Shown: in pieces, positions 34,688 to 43,767 of the stretch
Numbering within the stretch: the first letter of the stretch is position 1
Layout of the letters: every line of letters begins with the position of its first letter
NCBI RefSeq assembly: GCF_030408395.1
Contig: NZ_CP046980.1
Coordinates: 1,984,001-2,048,000 of the forward strand
Direction: 5' to 3'
Source: Corynebacterium aquatimens
Lineage (GTDB): Bacteria; Actinomycetota; Actinomycetes; Mycobacteriales; Mycobacteriaceae
DNA: 64,000 bases
The notes under the pieces: generated by a model
The model's database searches: none
The model's input: only the letters and a program-made list of their open reading frames with translations
Told to the model about the DNA's origin: nothing
Made by a program: the position numbers and the translations under genes

Positions 34688-36679
34688 ATGAACAGCAAGG
34701 ACGACTGTAAGGATCTCACACCGCCTCCGCTGGGAACGAGTGCAGATGTATCAATAGACGAGTTACACCTAGCAGCACAAATCGACGCTCTACACCAGCT
34801 TATCTATGCTCGGGGCGGACTGAACTCGACTAATGCCGCCATTGAAGAGGTAGAGAAGCTCATTTACCTGCGTTACTCATCCCTCATTGAACCTGATATC
34901 TATGCTCAGCAACAGCTAGAAGCCAGTGCAGTTTTCTCCACCCCTCAAGATCAATGGCCCCTTATACCGAAGCTTAAAAATATGTTTTCGATTGCCCAAA
35001 GCAACTCGAAACTCAGAATGCTTCGACCAGACGGTACGGAGGAGAGTTTATGGCCTACTGACGAGCCATTCCGATTAGCTAACGAAGCGATCACCACAGA
35101 AGCAATTCAACTAGTGAATGACATAGTCAGCCACAAAGATGAGATAGCCGATCCCATTGGTACAGCTTTCGATGCATTTCTGAGTGGTCGATACGATCAT
35201 TCCGGAGGCCTAGGGACATATTTAACCCCCAGTTCAATCGCTCGGTTCATGGCAGAAATCGCTATTTCACTGTCGGACCGAAGCATTCTAGCTGACAATG
35301 AACACTTGCTTATTGACCCATTTTGTGGAACTGGTCGATTTCTCATCGCTGGATACCAAGCTTTGACTGATCGCGAATGCGCCAATCTGCGACCAAAAGC
35401 AACATTGGAAAGGATCGTAGGAGCCGATCAATCCAGCTCCGCAATTTCAAAGAGCGCACTCAACCTAATACTCTACGGCGCATCGTCGCCCCAAACTTTT
35501 GTTATAGATGATTCCATCGGAGGCGACACCCTCGATTCTTTCGCCGGAAAGTTTTCGCTGGTTCTGACCAACCCACCTTTTGGAGGAGGGAAATACGACT
35601 CCTCCAAGGGAATTAAACTCACACAGAAGTACTTTCCCACGATTTCAAGCTCCAGAATCGACCCAGCCATCGGTGGAATTGCGAGAGGTCTTGAACTTTT
35701 AACTGAAAACGGCGTAATGGCCATCGTTCTCCCTGACGGGGTAGTAAACGGTAAGCATTTTCAGAGCTCCTTGCGCGACAACCGGTTTGAGGTGGTCGCT
35801 TCCGTTTCGCTGCCCACATCGACCTTTTCTTTGTCAGGCACGGTAGCGAAAACCAGCGCCGTATTTATTCGAAAGTCTGCTCAGAACCCGTTCGTTGTAT
35901 TGGCGCGCGCCGAACACATAGGCTTTATCAGGAAATCCGGAAAAGCCATTGCAGATCCAGACGGTAACGATATTCCAGCTCTAACGTCGCAGATCAAAAG
36001 CATATTACGCGAAACTCATCCCAAGGATTCATTGCGCGTGTATTCCAAGCAACCTCTTGTGGCATCCGTGCCCCGCAACGGACTATCGACCATCGACCCA
36101 AACCGGTTTGATTCAGCAGCGCTGGAGGCACGCAACATAATCGTACGAGAGGGTGGAGTACCTTTAGGAAGTTTTGGCAACACTGTGAAAAAGCGTTCCG
36201 CGAGAAAGGACACAGGCAAGTTTCCTTTCGTATCAGTGCTACACGTCGATACCTACGGCACAGTCGATTGGGCGCAGGTCAATTCTTACCATCCAGTTAC
36301 TTCAGGTCAACTAGCTGAATCTAACGATTTGCTAGTCTCGCTCCTGAACCCCTCCAAGCTTCGAGCCGCCGTTGTCCCTTCGCATATTGCGACTATTGAG
36401 TGCTCTTCTGAGTTTGGCGTTTTTCGAGGATTCGAGTTTCCATACGCAATTCTCGCTTTACTTCACGACCCAGCAGTCGCCATCCAGCTGCGACCACTGG
36501 GCGCCGGAACCTCGAGCTCGCGTCGCCGAATATCACCACAAGATGTTCTTGACCTCATGGTGCCGAAGCAATCTCGAGATCAAATGGAAAAACTTGACGG
36601 TGAGGTGCGGGAACACATCACCAACGTTGAGCAGTCCAGACTCGCGCTCCACGATCTAGCCCAAATCAGTCTGCTTTAG
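34688..36679 (+). CDS. Type I-like N6-adenine DNA methylase fused to a specificity-like domain
   Basis: 663 residues. An N-terminal helical region (~150 residues) leads to an HsdM-type N6_Mtase core with GTYLTPSSIARFM, motif I as DPFCGTGRFLIAGY and motif IV as LTNPPFGGGKYDSS. The last ~200 residues (from VPLGSFGNTVKKRS to GTSSSRRRISPQDVLDLMVP) look like a target-recognition domain of an HsdS subunit, so methylation and recognition are in one chain. It is convergent with the endonuclease gene, overlapping it by 14 bp at the 3' ends. Together they look like a restriction-modification pair that reads a split target. No separate hsdS or hsdR is present. Confidence 0.85.
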   Translation: MNSKDDCKDLTPPPLGTSADVSIDELHLAAQIDALHQLIYARGGLNSTNAAIEEVEKLIYLRYSSLIEPDIYAQQQLEASAVFSTPQDQWPLIPKLKNMFSIAQSNSKLRMLRPDGTEESLWPTDEPFRLANEAITTEAIQLVNDIVSHKDEIADPIGTAFDAFLSGRYDHSGGLGTYLTPSSIARFMAEIAISLSDRSILADNEHLLIDPFCGTGRFLIAGYQALTDRECANLRPKATLERIVGADQSSSAISKSALNLILYGASSPQTFVIDDSIGGDTLDSFAGKFSLVLTNPPFGGGKYDSSKGIKLTQKYFPTISSSRIDPAIGGIARGLELLTENGVMAIVLPDGVVNGKHFQSSLRDNRFEVVASVSLPTSTFSLSGTVAKTSAVFIRKSAQNPFVVLARAEHIGFIRKSGKAIADPDGNDIPALTSQIKSILRETHPKDSLRVYSKQPLVASVPRNGLSTIDPNRFDSAALEARNIIVREGGVPLGSFGNTVKKRSARKDTGKFPFVSVLHVDTYGTVDWAQVNSYHPVTSGQLAESNDLLVSLLNPSKLRAAVVPSHIATIECSSEFGVFRGFEFPYAILALLHDPAVAIQLRPLGAGTSSSRRRISPQDVLDLMVPKQSRDQMEKLDGEVREHITNVEQSRLALHDLAQISLL

Positions 36680-37601
36680 CTACCGATAGAATTTCACGCT
36701 GAGTTACCTGGTCGAGTTTGTCTTCAGCTTCTTTCTTGAGAACTAGAGGAAACCTGTCGGGCAGGACTGCTACATCAACAACGAGATCACCGACCGCCGT
36801 GTAAGTTCTCGTACCTTTTCCCCGATTCACGAAGGCCACCGGTTTCGTACGCCCTTGAACGGGGAAGAGCCGCTCTGGCAAACCCACATTCCAGTAACGT
36901 GAATGAGAACCATCAACTCCGACCACAATGCGGTAATCGAATACCAGAATGTCGGTGAAGTCGAGATTACCGGTCTTGTTCGTAACGAAATTATCATCAT
37001 AACCAACCGGTGGATGAAGCTGCAGGTTATAAGTTCCCCCTTTCTTGTTCCTGTTGTACTTGAATACCAGGTCACGCCATGCCAGATCGTTTTGAACATC
37101 GACGCACCAGGTACGCACTCGCATCTCTGGTGGAGCCCCTGCTTCAGCTGAGGCGGTACGGTCTGCCAATAGGTAGATCAGATACGGAGCCTCTAAATAT
37201 TTCTCCGAGCTAGTCTTCACACCGCGTTTCCGGTTTTTAGCGTCCGCATCGGCGGTGCCCATATTATGGTTCCACCGTGGGGTATCTACACCAGAAATAT
37301 TCGCCGCCGACTTAACTTCACTGCCGTCAATTAGATCGTCACCTTTGCCCCTGAACCCCTGGCCGGGGATGCCAGTAATTATTGAAGCGACAAACTGGGC
37401 AATGTAGCCAGTGTCAATTTGCGCCGTTTGGCCCGTTAATGAAGCCCACTTTTGGAGAAGCCGATGTTGGCCTACAAAGAAATCGTCAAACAGCTCTTCC
37501 AATAGCTTAATACGCTGCTCGGTAGTTAAGTCGCCAAGAACCTTCGCTCTTGATTCGTTACCCTCAGCAATCGCCTTTTCAACTTCCTTTTTCACCACCA
37601 C
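36666..37601 (-). CDS. Restriction endonuclease, MamI-like
   Basis: 311 residues. A PD-(D/E)xK-type centre is visible as GDDLIDGSEVKSAANISG (Asp ... Glu-x-Lys), followed by DTPRWNHNMGTADADAKN and a beta-rich C-terminal half. From memory this fits the MamI restriction enzyme family (MamI cuts an interrupted palindrome, GATNNNNATC). That would suit the neighbouring type I-like methylase with its recognition domain. The start is the first of several GTG codons and has no clear ribosome site, so it may lie a few codons later. Enzyme class is well supported; the family name and target are recalled, not verified. Confidence 0.78.
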   Translation of the reverse strand: MVVKKEVEKAIAEGNESRAKVLGDLTTEQRIKLLEELFDDFFVGQHRLLQKWASLTGQTAQIDTGYIAQFVASIITGIPGQGFRGKGDDLIDGSEVKSAANISGVDTPRWNHNMGTADADAKNRKRGVKTSSEKYLEAPYLIYLLADRTASAEAGAPPEMRVRTWCVDVQNDLAWRDLVFKYNRNKKGGTYNLQLHPPVGYDDNFVTNKTGNLDFTDILVFDYRIVVGVDGSHSRYWNVGLPERLFPVQGRTKPVAFVNRGKGTRTYTAVGDLVVDVAVLPDRFPLVLKKEAEDKLDQVTQREILSVAKAD

Positions 37602-37654
37602 ATCGTATCAGGAGCGAATAACGCACTTCACTGCAAGTAAGTTGCTATAACAAA

Positions 37655-37691
37655 ACCGCCTCGGCTGCCGATTTCCAGCTGCCGAGGCGGT
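37655..37691 (-). terminator. Terminator of the ATP-grasp gene
   Basis: ACCGCCTCGGC and GCCGAGGCGGT form a perfect 11-bp stem around a 15-nt loop. Read on the minus strand it is followed by TTTTG, giving a standard intrinsic terminator just after the gene ending at 37714. It may also stop transcription coming from the other side. Confidence 0.85.
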
Positions 37692-37713
37692 AAAACGCGA
37701 ACGAAAAGCTTCC

Positions 37714-38775
37714 TTACGCGTTCTTCTCCTCGACGCGCTTGGTTGCTTCCTCAGCGACGAGCTCCTGGATACCCATGTCGAGCTCGGAGGTGAAGCCCAC
37801 GCAGGAGCAGTTGATCTCGCCGAGGACGTAGGTGTCCTCGCCGGTCTCGTCGTCGTCAGCGAGCATGAAGTCCGCGGTCCAGATCAGCGGAATGTTGTCG
37901 CCACCGAGGTTCTCGGCGATAACCGGGCGTGCCTCGGCGAACATGTCGACGAGCTCCTGCCACTCTTCCGGCTTCTGGTAGGTGTACTGAGCACCGGAGA
38001 ACAGGGTTGCGGAGAATGCGTCGCCGCCAGCGGCCGGCTTCTTGTGAACAACGAAGACCGGGTGCGGGCCGACCAGGAGGATGCGGATCTCACCCTCGAC
38101 GATGCGCGGCATGAAGCGCATGTCAACGAGCATGCCGTTGTCGCCGATGATGTACTGGTCACAGAAGTCCATGAACTCGCCGAGCTCGCGGTCCTCGGTG
38201 TGGTTGTCCACGGCCTCGGTGCACTTGAGCTTGGTGTCCAGCGGCAGAGCGGTGCCCGGCTCGACGGAAGCGGCCAGCTCCTCGTCAGCGAGGCGCACGC
38301 GCCAGATGCCGGAACCGGTGGAGCCGCGGTTCTGCTTCAGAACGCGCTCGCCGTAGGACAGCGAGGTCGGGAAGGTCTCGTGGAAGGACTCGACGTCGTA
38401 GTACGCGGCGGTGTCTTCCGGAACCAGGTCGGTCTTGTTCAGCTTCACCAGGGCGTCCTTTGCGCCGTAGGAGACCATCTCCTCCGGGGTGGACATGCCG
38501 ACCAGGCCAGCCTCGGACAGGCGGGTGAGCAGGTCGAAGTAGCCCTTCTCGCCGCCAGGGATGTTGCCTGGGTTCACACGGGAGATGTACGCATCGAAGT
38601 TGTTGGACACGTACTCGAACAGGTCCTCGGTCCACTCGGGGCGGAAGTAGACGACCTCGGAGTGCCAGCCCTTGTCCTTGATCGCGTTGACGATCGGCAT
38701 GGTGTCCTTGCGGTGGCCGTCGATGTACTTGTCAGATCCGCCCTCGACCTCGAAGACGACGATTGCCTTGTGCAC
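37714..38775 (-). CDS. Cj0069-family ATP-grasp protein
   Basis: 353 residues. It begins HKAIVVFEVEGGSDKYIDG and has ATP-grasp features: a lysine/glycine-rich loop KQNRGSTGSGIWRVRL, acidic metal-site positions in DMRFMPRIVEGEIRI, and a C-terminal EINCSCVG loop where the final acidic residue and Asn are expected. The family is annotated Cj0069 in public sets; its substrate is unknown. Codon use is that of a strongly expressed gene. The gene closes the defence island on the right, and a diverged copy of its last 60 codons lies at 34215-34415. It is divergent from the rhodanese gene. Confidence 0.82.
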   Translation of the reverse strand: MHKAIVVFEVEGGSDKYIDGHRKDTMPIVNAIKDKGWHSEVVYFRPEWTEDLFEYVSNNFDAYISRVNPGNIPGGEKGYFDLLTRLSEAGLVGMSTPEEMVSYGAKDALVKLNKTDLVPEDTAAYYDVESFHETFPTSLSYGERVLKQNRGSTGSGIWRVRLADEELAASVEPGTALPLDTKLKCTEAVDNHTEDRELGEFMDFCDQYIIGDNGMLVDMRFMPRIVEGEIRILLVGPHPVFVVHKKPAAGGDAFSATLFSGAQYTYQKPEEWQELVDMFAEARPVIAENLGGDNIPLIWTADFMLADDDETGEDTYVLGEINCSCVGFTSELDMGIQELVAEEATKRVEEKNA

Positions 38776-38863
38776 GAGTATCCCTTTCAGATAGAGAAAT
38801 GAAGAAAAATTCAGTTATGCACTCCCGAGATTAAGGCGATTCAAAGGACCGCGCAGGCCCAAA

Positions 38864-38885
38864 TGACCATTAGTAATAAAGGTCA
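38864..38885. promoter_or_regulatory. Inverted repeat TGACC-N12-GGTCA
   Basis: The gap between the divergent ATP-grasp and rhodanese genes holds TGACC and GGTCA separated by 12 A+T-rich bases, about 50 bp from the rhodanese start. It has the look of an operator, but I do not recognise the motif. Confidence 0.35.
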
Positions 38886-38935
38886 CAAATAGATAACTGT
38901 CCTTGGGTGCTATCACCGCAGGTAACGTTGAAAGC

Positions 38936-39796
38936 ATGGGCATTGAGCTGGACCCCTACCCGCAGTTTCAGGAGTACGCGCACCCGGAGAAATTCGTCTC
39001 CGCGTCGTGGCTTTCAGCACGCCTGGGCACACCGGGCCTATCGGTCGTGGAGTCTGACGCGGACTCGTTTTTGTACGACATCGGCCACATCCCCGGGGCG
39101 GTGCGGATCAACTGGCACAAGGACCTCAACGATGACACGGTGAGGGATTTCATCGACGGTGAGGGCTTTGCCGCTCTGATGGATTCCAAGGGGATCACCC
39201 GGGACGACACCGTGGTTCTTTACGGGGATCAAAACAACTGGTGGGCTGCGTACACGGCGTGGGTCTTTGAGCTCTTTGGCCACCCCGATGTCCGACTGTT
39301 AGACGGCGGTAGGGACGCGTGGATGGCGGAAGAGCGGGATACGTCCTACGCGGTGCCGGAGAAGGTGACGGAGGGGTACCCCGTCGTTAAGCGTGCGGAG
39401 GCTCCGCTGCGCGCGTACGTTGATGATGTCCGTGCGGGAGGGGCGACGCTGATTGATGTGCGTGGCCCTGAGTTTTTCAGCGGGCATGAGGGGGACTTAG
39501 GCGAGAGTTCCGGAGGGCTGCGGTCTGGGCACATCCCGGGGGCGGTGAATTATCCCTGGGGAGCTGCGGTTCACCCAAACGGCAGGTTCAAGGACCGTGC
39601 CGCGATCGCGGCCGCTTTTGAAGGGATCGATCTGGACAACCGGTTGATCACTTACTGCGGGGCTGGCCAATCTGCGGCGCACACGTGGTTCACCCTGCGC
39701 TACGTGTTGGGCGCTAAGCAGCCAGCGTTGTATGACGGGTCCTGGTGCGAGTGGGGAAACATGGTGCGTGTCCCCATTGAAAAGAGTCCTAATTGA
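38936..39796 (+). CDS. sseA: Thiosulfate/3-mercaptopyruvate sulfurtransferase (two-domain rhodanese)
   Basis: 286 residues from ATG 38936. Two rhodanese domains are present: the first, inactive one with FLYDIGHIPGAVRINW and VLYGDQNNWWAAYTAWVFE, and the second with LIDVRGPEF, GHIPGAVNYPWG and the catalytic cysteine in TYCGAGQSAAHTW. It transfers sulphane sulphur to an acceptor. It lies 14 bp upstream of accBC; corynebacteria keep such a gene beside accBC, and it may serve cysteine or biotin-related sulphur metabolism. A GTG at 38903 is an alternative start without better support. Confidence 0.93.
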   Translation: MGIELDPYPQFQEYAHPEKFVSASWLSARLGTPGLSVVESDADSFLYDIGHIPGAVRINWHKDLNDDTVRDFIDGEGFAALMDSKGITRDDTVVLYGDQNNWWAAYTAWVFELFGHPDVRLLDGGRDAWMAEERDTSYAVPEKVTEGYPVVKRAEAPLRAYVDDVRAGGATLIDVRGPEFFSGHEGDLGESSGGLRSGHIPGAVNYPWGAAVHPNGRFKDRAAIAAAFEGIDLDNRLITYCGAGQSAAHTWFTLRYVLGAKQPALYDGSWCEWGNMVRVPIEKSPN

Positions 39797-39810
39797 TAAC
39801 GTAGGGACTT

Positions 39811-41547
39811 GTGATCACCAAAGTCCTTATTGCAAACCGCGGCGAAATTGCCGTCCGCGTCATCCGCGCGGCCAAAGACGCCGGATACAAGTCCGTAGCT
39901 GTATACGCAGAACCGGATTGTGACTCGCCTTTCGTGGAACTTGCCGACGAGGCTTTCGCCCTGGGCGGGACGACGGCGGCGGAGAGCTATCTCGACTTCG
40001 ACAAGATTATCGGCGCTGCCAGGGCCTCCAAGGCTGATGCCATTCACCCTGGTTACGGATTTTTGAGTGAGAACGCCGACTTCGCGCAACGCGTTATCGA
40101 CGAGGGATTGACCTGGATTGGCCCTCCCCCGGAGGCTATTGCGAAGCTGGGTGACAAGGTGGAAGCCCGCGCGATTGCACTCAAGGTTGGCGCACCGATG
40201 GCGCCGGGCACCACGGATCCGGTGGACAACGCGGACGACGTCGTGGCGTTTGCGGATGAGCACGGCCTGCCGATTGCGATTAAGGCTGCGTACGGCGGTG
40301 GCGGGCGCGGTATGAAAGTTGCACACACGCGCGAGGAGATCCCGGAACTGTTTGAATCCGCGACCCGCGAGGCCGTGGCGGCTTTCGGCCGCGGTGAATG
40401 CTTCGTGGAGCGCTACTTGGACCGAGCCCGCCACGTCGAGGCCCAGGTGTTGGCGGACCAGCACGGCAACGTCGTGGTCGTGGGCACGCGCGACTGCACC
40501 CTGCAGCGCCGCTTCCAGAAGCTCGTAGAAGAAGCCCCAGCTCCCTTCTTGAGCGATGAGCAACGCGCGTCCATCCATGAATCTGCGAAGGCCATCGTCA
40601 AAGAAGCTGGCTACTACGGCGCCGGCACGGTGGAGTACCTCGTGGGCTCGGATGGTTTGGTGTCCTTCCTTGAGGTCAACACCCGCCTTCAGGTGGAGCA
40701 CCCCGTGAGCGAGGAAACCGCGGGAATCGACCTTGTGCGCGAGCAGTTCCGCATCGCGAACGGCGAGACCCTGCGCTTGACTGAGGATCCGGCACCGCGG
40801 GGCCACTCGATTGAGTTCCGCATCAACGGTGAAGATCCCGGTTCGAATTTCATGCCCGCGCCCGGTACGATCAGCGAATACGTTGAGCCATCGGGCACGG
40901 GTGTCCGCGTGGATTCCGGCGTGCGCTCCGGCAACGTCATCGGTGGTCAGTTCGATTCGATGCTGGCCAAGTTGATTGTCACCGGCGAAGACCGCAACGA
41001 GGCTTTGCAGCGCGCGCGACGCGCCCTCGACGAATTTGTTGTGCGTGGGTTGCCGACGGTCATTCCATTCCACAAGGTGGTCATCAACGACCCGGCCTTC
41101 ATCGGTGATGAGAACGGGTTTGACGTCTACACACGCTGGATCGAGGAAGAGTTTGATAACCAGATCGAGCCGTACAACGACGTTGATGATGCCGAGGAAC
41201 CCCTGGCAAACCGCACCTACGCGGTAGAAATTGATGGTCGCCGCATTGAAGTTGCCCTGCCGGCGTCCTTGGTGATCGGCAACGGCTCCAAGCGCAAGTC
41301 GAAGAAGCGCCGTGGCGGCGGCGGTGCGGTATCGGGTGACGCAGTGCCCTCCCCCATGCAAGGCACCGTGGTCAAGGTCAACGTGTCCAACGGGGACGCC
41401 GTCGAAGAAGGCGACGTTTTGTTGGTGCTCGAAGCAATGAAGATGGAAAACCCGGTCAAGGCCCACAAGTCCGGAACCGTTACTGACTTAGCCGCCGTCG
41501 AGGGTGAACAGGTGAACAAGGGCGCGGTACTGCTGGAGCTGAAGTAG
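39811..41547 (+). CDS. accBC: Acyl-CoA carboxylase alpha subunit (biotin carboxylase + biotin carrier)
   Basis: 578 residues from a GTG start ([20 protein letters not shown]). The biotin carboxylase part has [13 protein letters not shown], the ATP-grasp glycine loop [13 protein letters not shown], and [17 protein letters not shown]. The last ~75 residues are the carrier domain, with the biotinyl lysine in [10 protein letters not shown]. It carboxylates biotin for all the AccD partners in corynebacteria, supplying malonyl- and related carboxyacyl-CoA for fatty and mycolic acids. BirA at 23.9 kb should modify it, and the accD-like and accE genes at 29-30.8 kb are candidate partners. Confidence 0.96.
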   Translation: MITKVLIANRGEIAVRVIRAAKDAGYKSVAVYAEPDCDSPFVELADEAFALGGTTAAESYLDFDKIIGAARASKADAIHPGYGFLSENADFAQRVIDEGLTWIGPPPEAIAKLGDKVEARAIALKVGAPMAPGTTDPVDNADDVVAFADEHGLPIAIKAAYGGGGRGMKVAHTREEIPELFESATREAVAAFGRGECFVERYLDRARHVEAQVLADQHGNVVVVGTRDCTLQRRFQKLVEEAPAPFLSDEQRASIHESAKAIVKEAGYYGAGTVEYLVGSDGLVSFLEVNTRLQVEHPVSEETAGIDLVREQFRIANGETLRLTEDPAPRGHSIEFRINGEDPGSNFMPAPGTISEYVEPSGTGVRVDSGVRSGNVIGGQFDSMLAKLIVTGEDRNEALQRARRALDEFVVRGLPTVIPFHKVVINDPAFIGDENGFDVYTRWIEEEFDNQIEPYNDVDDAEEPLANRTYAVEIDGRRIEVALPASLVIGNGSKRKSKKRRGGGGAVSGDAVPSPMQGTVVKVNVSNGDAVEEGDVLLVLEAMKMENPVKAHKSGTVTDLAAVEGEQVNKGAVLLELK

Positions 41548-41548
41548 C

Positions 41549-42028
41549 GTGCAGTTCACCCTGGTGCCAGCTACGGAATCCGACAGGACGTACCTTCGCC
41601 GGCTGGACTACCTCGCGGACGTTTTTGGGGATGAGTCCCGGCGGCGCATCGGGCAACTAGACAGCGTGGAGGCTTACGTTCTTCGTTGGGATCCGCGGCG
41701 CGATGGCGGGTTCATTGCGTACGACGACGAGCTGGTTCCCGCTGGCGGGGTGTGGTTGCGTTACTGGGAGCCGCACGATACCTACACCAAAGCGAACCTT
41801 GGCCCGCAGATCCCCGAGCTGTGCATCGCAGTGGAAAACCGGTCACACGGACATCGGTTGGGCAGAACGCTGCTTAAAGCTGGCTGCGACCTGGCTCGGG
41901 AGCAGGGCGCGACCACCATCGCGCTCCACGTCGAGCCCGGCAACGACCGCGCGCGCTACGTGTATGAGCAGTTCGGTTTCATTCAATCCGACCATCACCC
42001 CGAGGTGATGGAGATGGATCTGCGCTAA
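41549..42028 (+). CDS. GNAT-family N-acetyltransferase
   Basis: 159 residues from a GTG right after the accBC stop. GNAT motif A appears as ENRSHGHRLGRTLLKAGCDLA (acetyl-CoA loop) and motif B as GNDRARYVYEQFGFIQ. Substrate is unknown. The position suggests read-through expression from accBC. It ends convergently on the HrtA-like gene with a 4-bp overlap. Confidence 0.85.
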   Translation: MQFTLVPATESDRTYLRRLDYLADVFGDESRRRIGQLDSVEAYVLRWDPRRDGGFIAYDDELVPAGGVWLRYWEPHDTYTKANLGPQIPELCIAVENRSHGHRLGRTLLKAGCDLAREQGATTIALHVEPGNDRARYVYEQFGFIQSDHHPEVMEMDLR

Positions 42029-42681
42029 ACCACGGCGGGCGCGGCTGCGTATTTATCCATCGCAAAGACGTCGTCATTATCCCCAATCAATGACTGTTCG
42101 TGGGTAACGAATCCGCAGGCGATGCCGCGTTGGTCAACGAGAGTGCGCAGTAGTTCGACGATGTCGCGAGAGCGGGCGGAATCGAGGGCGGCCGTAGGTT
42201 CGTCGGCAAGCACGAGCTCTGGCTCCCCCATGAGGGCACGGGCGATTCCAACGCGCTGGCGTTGACCGCCGGAGAGTGCGTTCATGGTGCGGTCGCCGAG
42301 GCCGTCGAGGCCGACGGCTGCTAAGAGTTCGTCCGCCCTGTCCTTGCGCGGCTTGATTCCGCGAATGTGGTCGGTGACCAAAAGTTGATCGCGCACGTTG
42401 AGCGCGGAGATGAGGTTCGGCTGCTGGAAGATCATGCCGATGTGGTCGCGGCGCACGGCATTGGTGATGGTCTTTCCACCCAGCGTCGCGGTGCCAGAGT
42501 CCGGGGTGATCAAGCCAGCGGCGACGGAAAGCAGGGTGGACTTACCGGAGCCGGATTCACCGACGATGAAAGTGAGTCGCCCGGGTTTGGCGGTGAAGTT
42601 GATGTTGTCTAACACCGTGCGGCGCTCTTGGCCGTCCTGGAAGGACACGGTGACGTTGCGTAGTTGAAGTACAGAGTGCAT
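42025..42681 (-). CDS. hrtA: ABC transporter ATP-binding protein, HrtA-like (heme export)
   Basis: 218 residues. Walker A is VGESGSGKSTLL, the signature is NALSGGQRQRVGIARAL and Walker B is ELVLADEPTAALD. It is of the LolD/MacB type that pairs with an FtsX-like permease. The permease gene follows directly upstream (42681, 1-bp overlap), and a two-component system is divergent from them. This arrangement, with these protein types, matches hrtBA-chrSA, by which C. diphtheriae and C. glutamicum export excess heme. The heme role is inferred from the arrangement and the permease sequence. Confidence 0.75.
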   Translation of the reverse strand: MHSVLQLRNVTVSFQDGQERRTVLDNINFTAKPGRLTFIVGESGSGKSTLLSVAAGLITPDSGTATLGGKTITNAVRRDHIGMIFQQPNLISALNVRDQLLVTDHIRGIKPRKDRADELLAAVGLDGLGDRTMNALSGGQRQRVGIARALMGEPELVLADEPTAALDSARSRDIVELLRTLVDQRGIACGFVTHEQSLIGDNDDVFAMDKYAAAPAVV

Positions 42682-43667
42682 TATGCGACACCTCCGAGTG
42701 CGCTTTGCGGGTTGACTTTGGTGATAGAGCGGGTGGCCAGTACTGCGCCGATCATGCCGAGAGCCCAGACCGCAGCGGGTGGTACGGCGATGACGCGGGC
42801 GGAGAGAGTGAACGGAGCGACACCAGCCATGGCCATGCCCGCGGCAAGGGCGGCGAGGCCACCGAGGATGACCCCGATTGCGAGGAGCAGCGCGGACTGG
42901 CCGAGCGCGTCTTTGAGCAGATAACGGTTAGAGGCGCCGATGGCTTTCAGAATCGCCAGGTCGCGGGTGCGCTGCATGGTCCACACGGTGAGGAAGGCGA
43001 TGATGACCAGGGCCGCGATGGCGTAGAGAGAACCCTGGATGAGCTGCAGCGAGCCCTGCTCCGAGGAGTATGCCGGCAGGCCGTTGAAGGAGTCCTTCAG
43101 ATTCATCCCTGCGTTCGGATCTTTGGAGAGCAGGACAGTTCCATCCGCTTCGGTGTGGAATGCATGCTGCCAGGTTTCAGTGGGCACCCAGACGACTGGG
43201 GTGTGGGCGAAATAAAGGTCATCGGTGACGGCGTCGACCCTGGTGGAGGCGCCGCCAAGTCGAATTTCCTCGTCGGGGCTCAAGTTCAACGATGCGGACG
43301 CGACCGCGCCGTCGCCAAGCGTGTGGCCCCCGGGGAGCTGCGTGCCGCGCGGCAGCGACAGCACGGCGACGGACTCATCCGCGCCGCCGGTGCGCTGCAC
43401 CAGGGTTTGGCCGGTCCCCAGCGGGGTCACGTCGGCTCCGTTGGCATCGGAGACGCTCATGCGTGAGGTGGTAAAGCTCGGCTTGGCCTGGTCATCAAAG
43501 ATCACTGACTGAGGTTCAAGCGCTTCTAAAGCCGAGGTGTTCTGCTTACCTAAACCGGAGGTCAGCCCGGTGAGAACCACAACGAGGAGGGTGATGAGCG
43601 CGACGGTGCCCACGATGAGCCCGAAGCGCCCCTTGGCTTTGAAAATTTCCCTAATTCCTACGAACAT
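42681..43667 (-). CDS. hrtB: ABC transporter permease, HrtB-like (heme export)
   Basis: 328 residues from ATG 43667. The start MFVGIREIFKAKGRFGL leads to a first membrane helix, then SGLGKQNTSALEALEPQSVIF, a large extracytoplasmic domain, and three C-terminal membrane helices of the FtsX/MacB type (with DLAILKAIGASNRYLL between). The opening and the GLGKQNTSALE block resemble corynebacterial HrtB as I remember it. With HrtA it should expel heme from the membrane or cytoplasm. The upstream frame to 43793 crosses the shared operator and is not used. Confidence 0.75.
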   Translation of the reverse strand: MFVGIREIFKAKGRFGLIVGTVALITLLVVVLTGLTSGLGKQNTSALEALEPQSVIFDDQAKPSFTTSRMSVSDANGADVTPLGTGQTLVQRTGGADESVAVLSLPRGTQLPGGHTLGDGAVASASLNLSPDEEIRLGGASTRVDAVTDDLYFAHTPVVWVPTETWQHAFHTEADGTVLLSKDPNAGMNLKDSFNGLPAYSSEQGSLQLIQGSLYAIAALVIIAFLTVWTMQRTRDLAILKAIGASNRYLLKDALGQSALLLAIGVILGGLAALAAGMAMAGVAPFTLSARVIAVPPAAVWALGMIGAVLATRSITKVNPQSALGGVA

Positions 43668-43711
43668 GGGTCTATTGTCGCCCTGACCTGCGGGTCTATT
43701 CATCGGGCCAC

Positions 43712-43754
43712 CGGTTGAATTTGGAATCGACCGATCGGTTGATTGGCGGGTTGA
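43712..43754. promoter_or_regulatory. Shared operator region of hrtBA-chrSA-like genes
   Basis: The 100-bp gap between hrtB and chrS contains three GGTTGA repeats (CGGTTGA at 43712 and 43736, GGGTTGA at 43748) and a perfect 10-bp palindrome ACCGATCGGT at 43730-43739. GATAGT close to the chrS ATG could be a -10 giving a nearly leaderless mRNA. These repeats are candidate sites for the response regulator at 44915. Confidence 0.5.
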
Positions 43755-43767
43755 TAGTCTGGCGCGC

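Noticed and set aside
39700..41466. 588-codon open frame on the minus strand opposite accBC
   Set aside because: It is antisense to a well-supported biotin carboxylase gene and exists because of the third-position G+C bias of that gene. It has no ribosome site and no recognisable domain.
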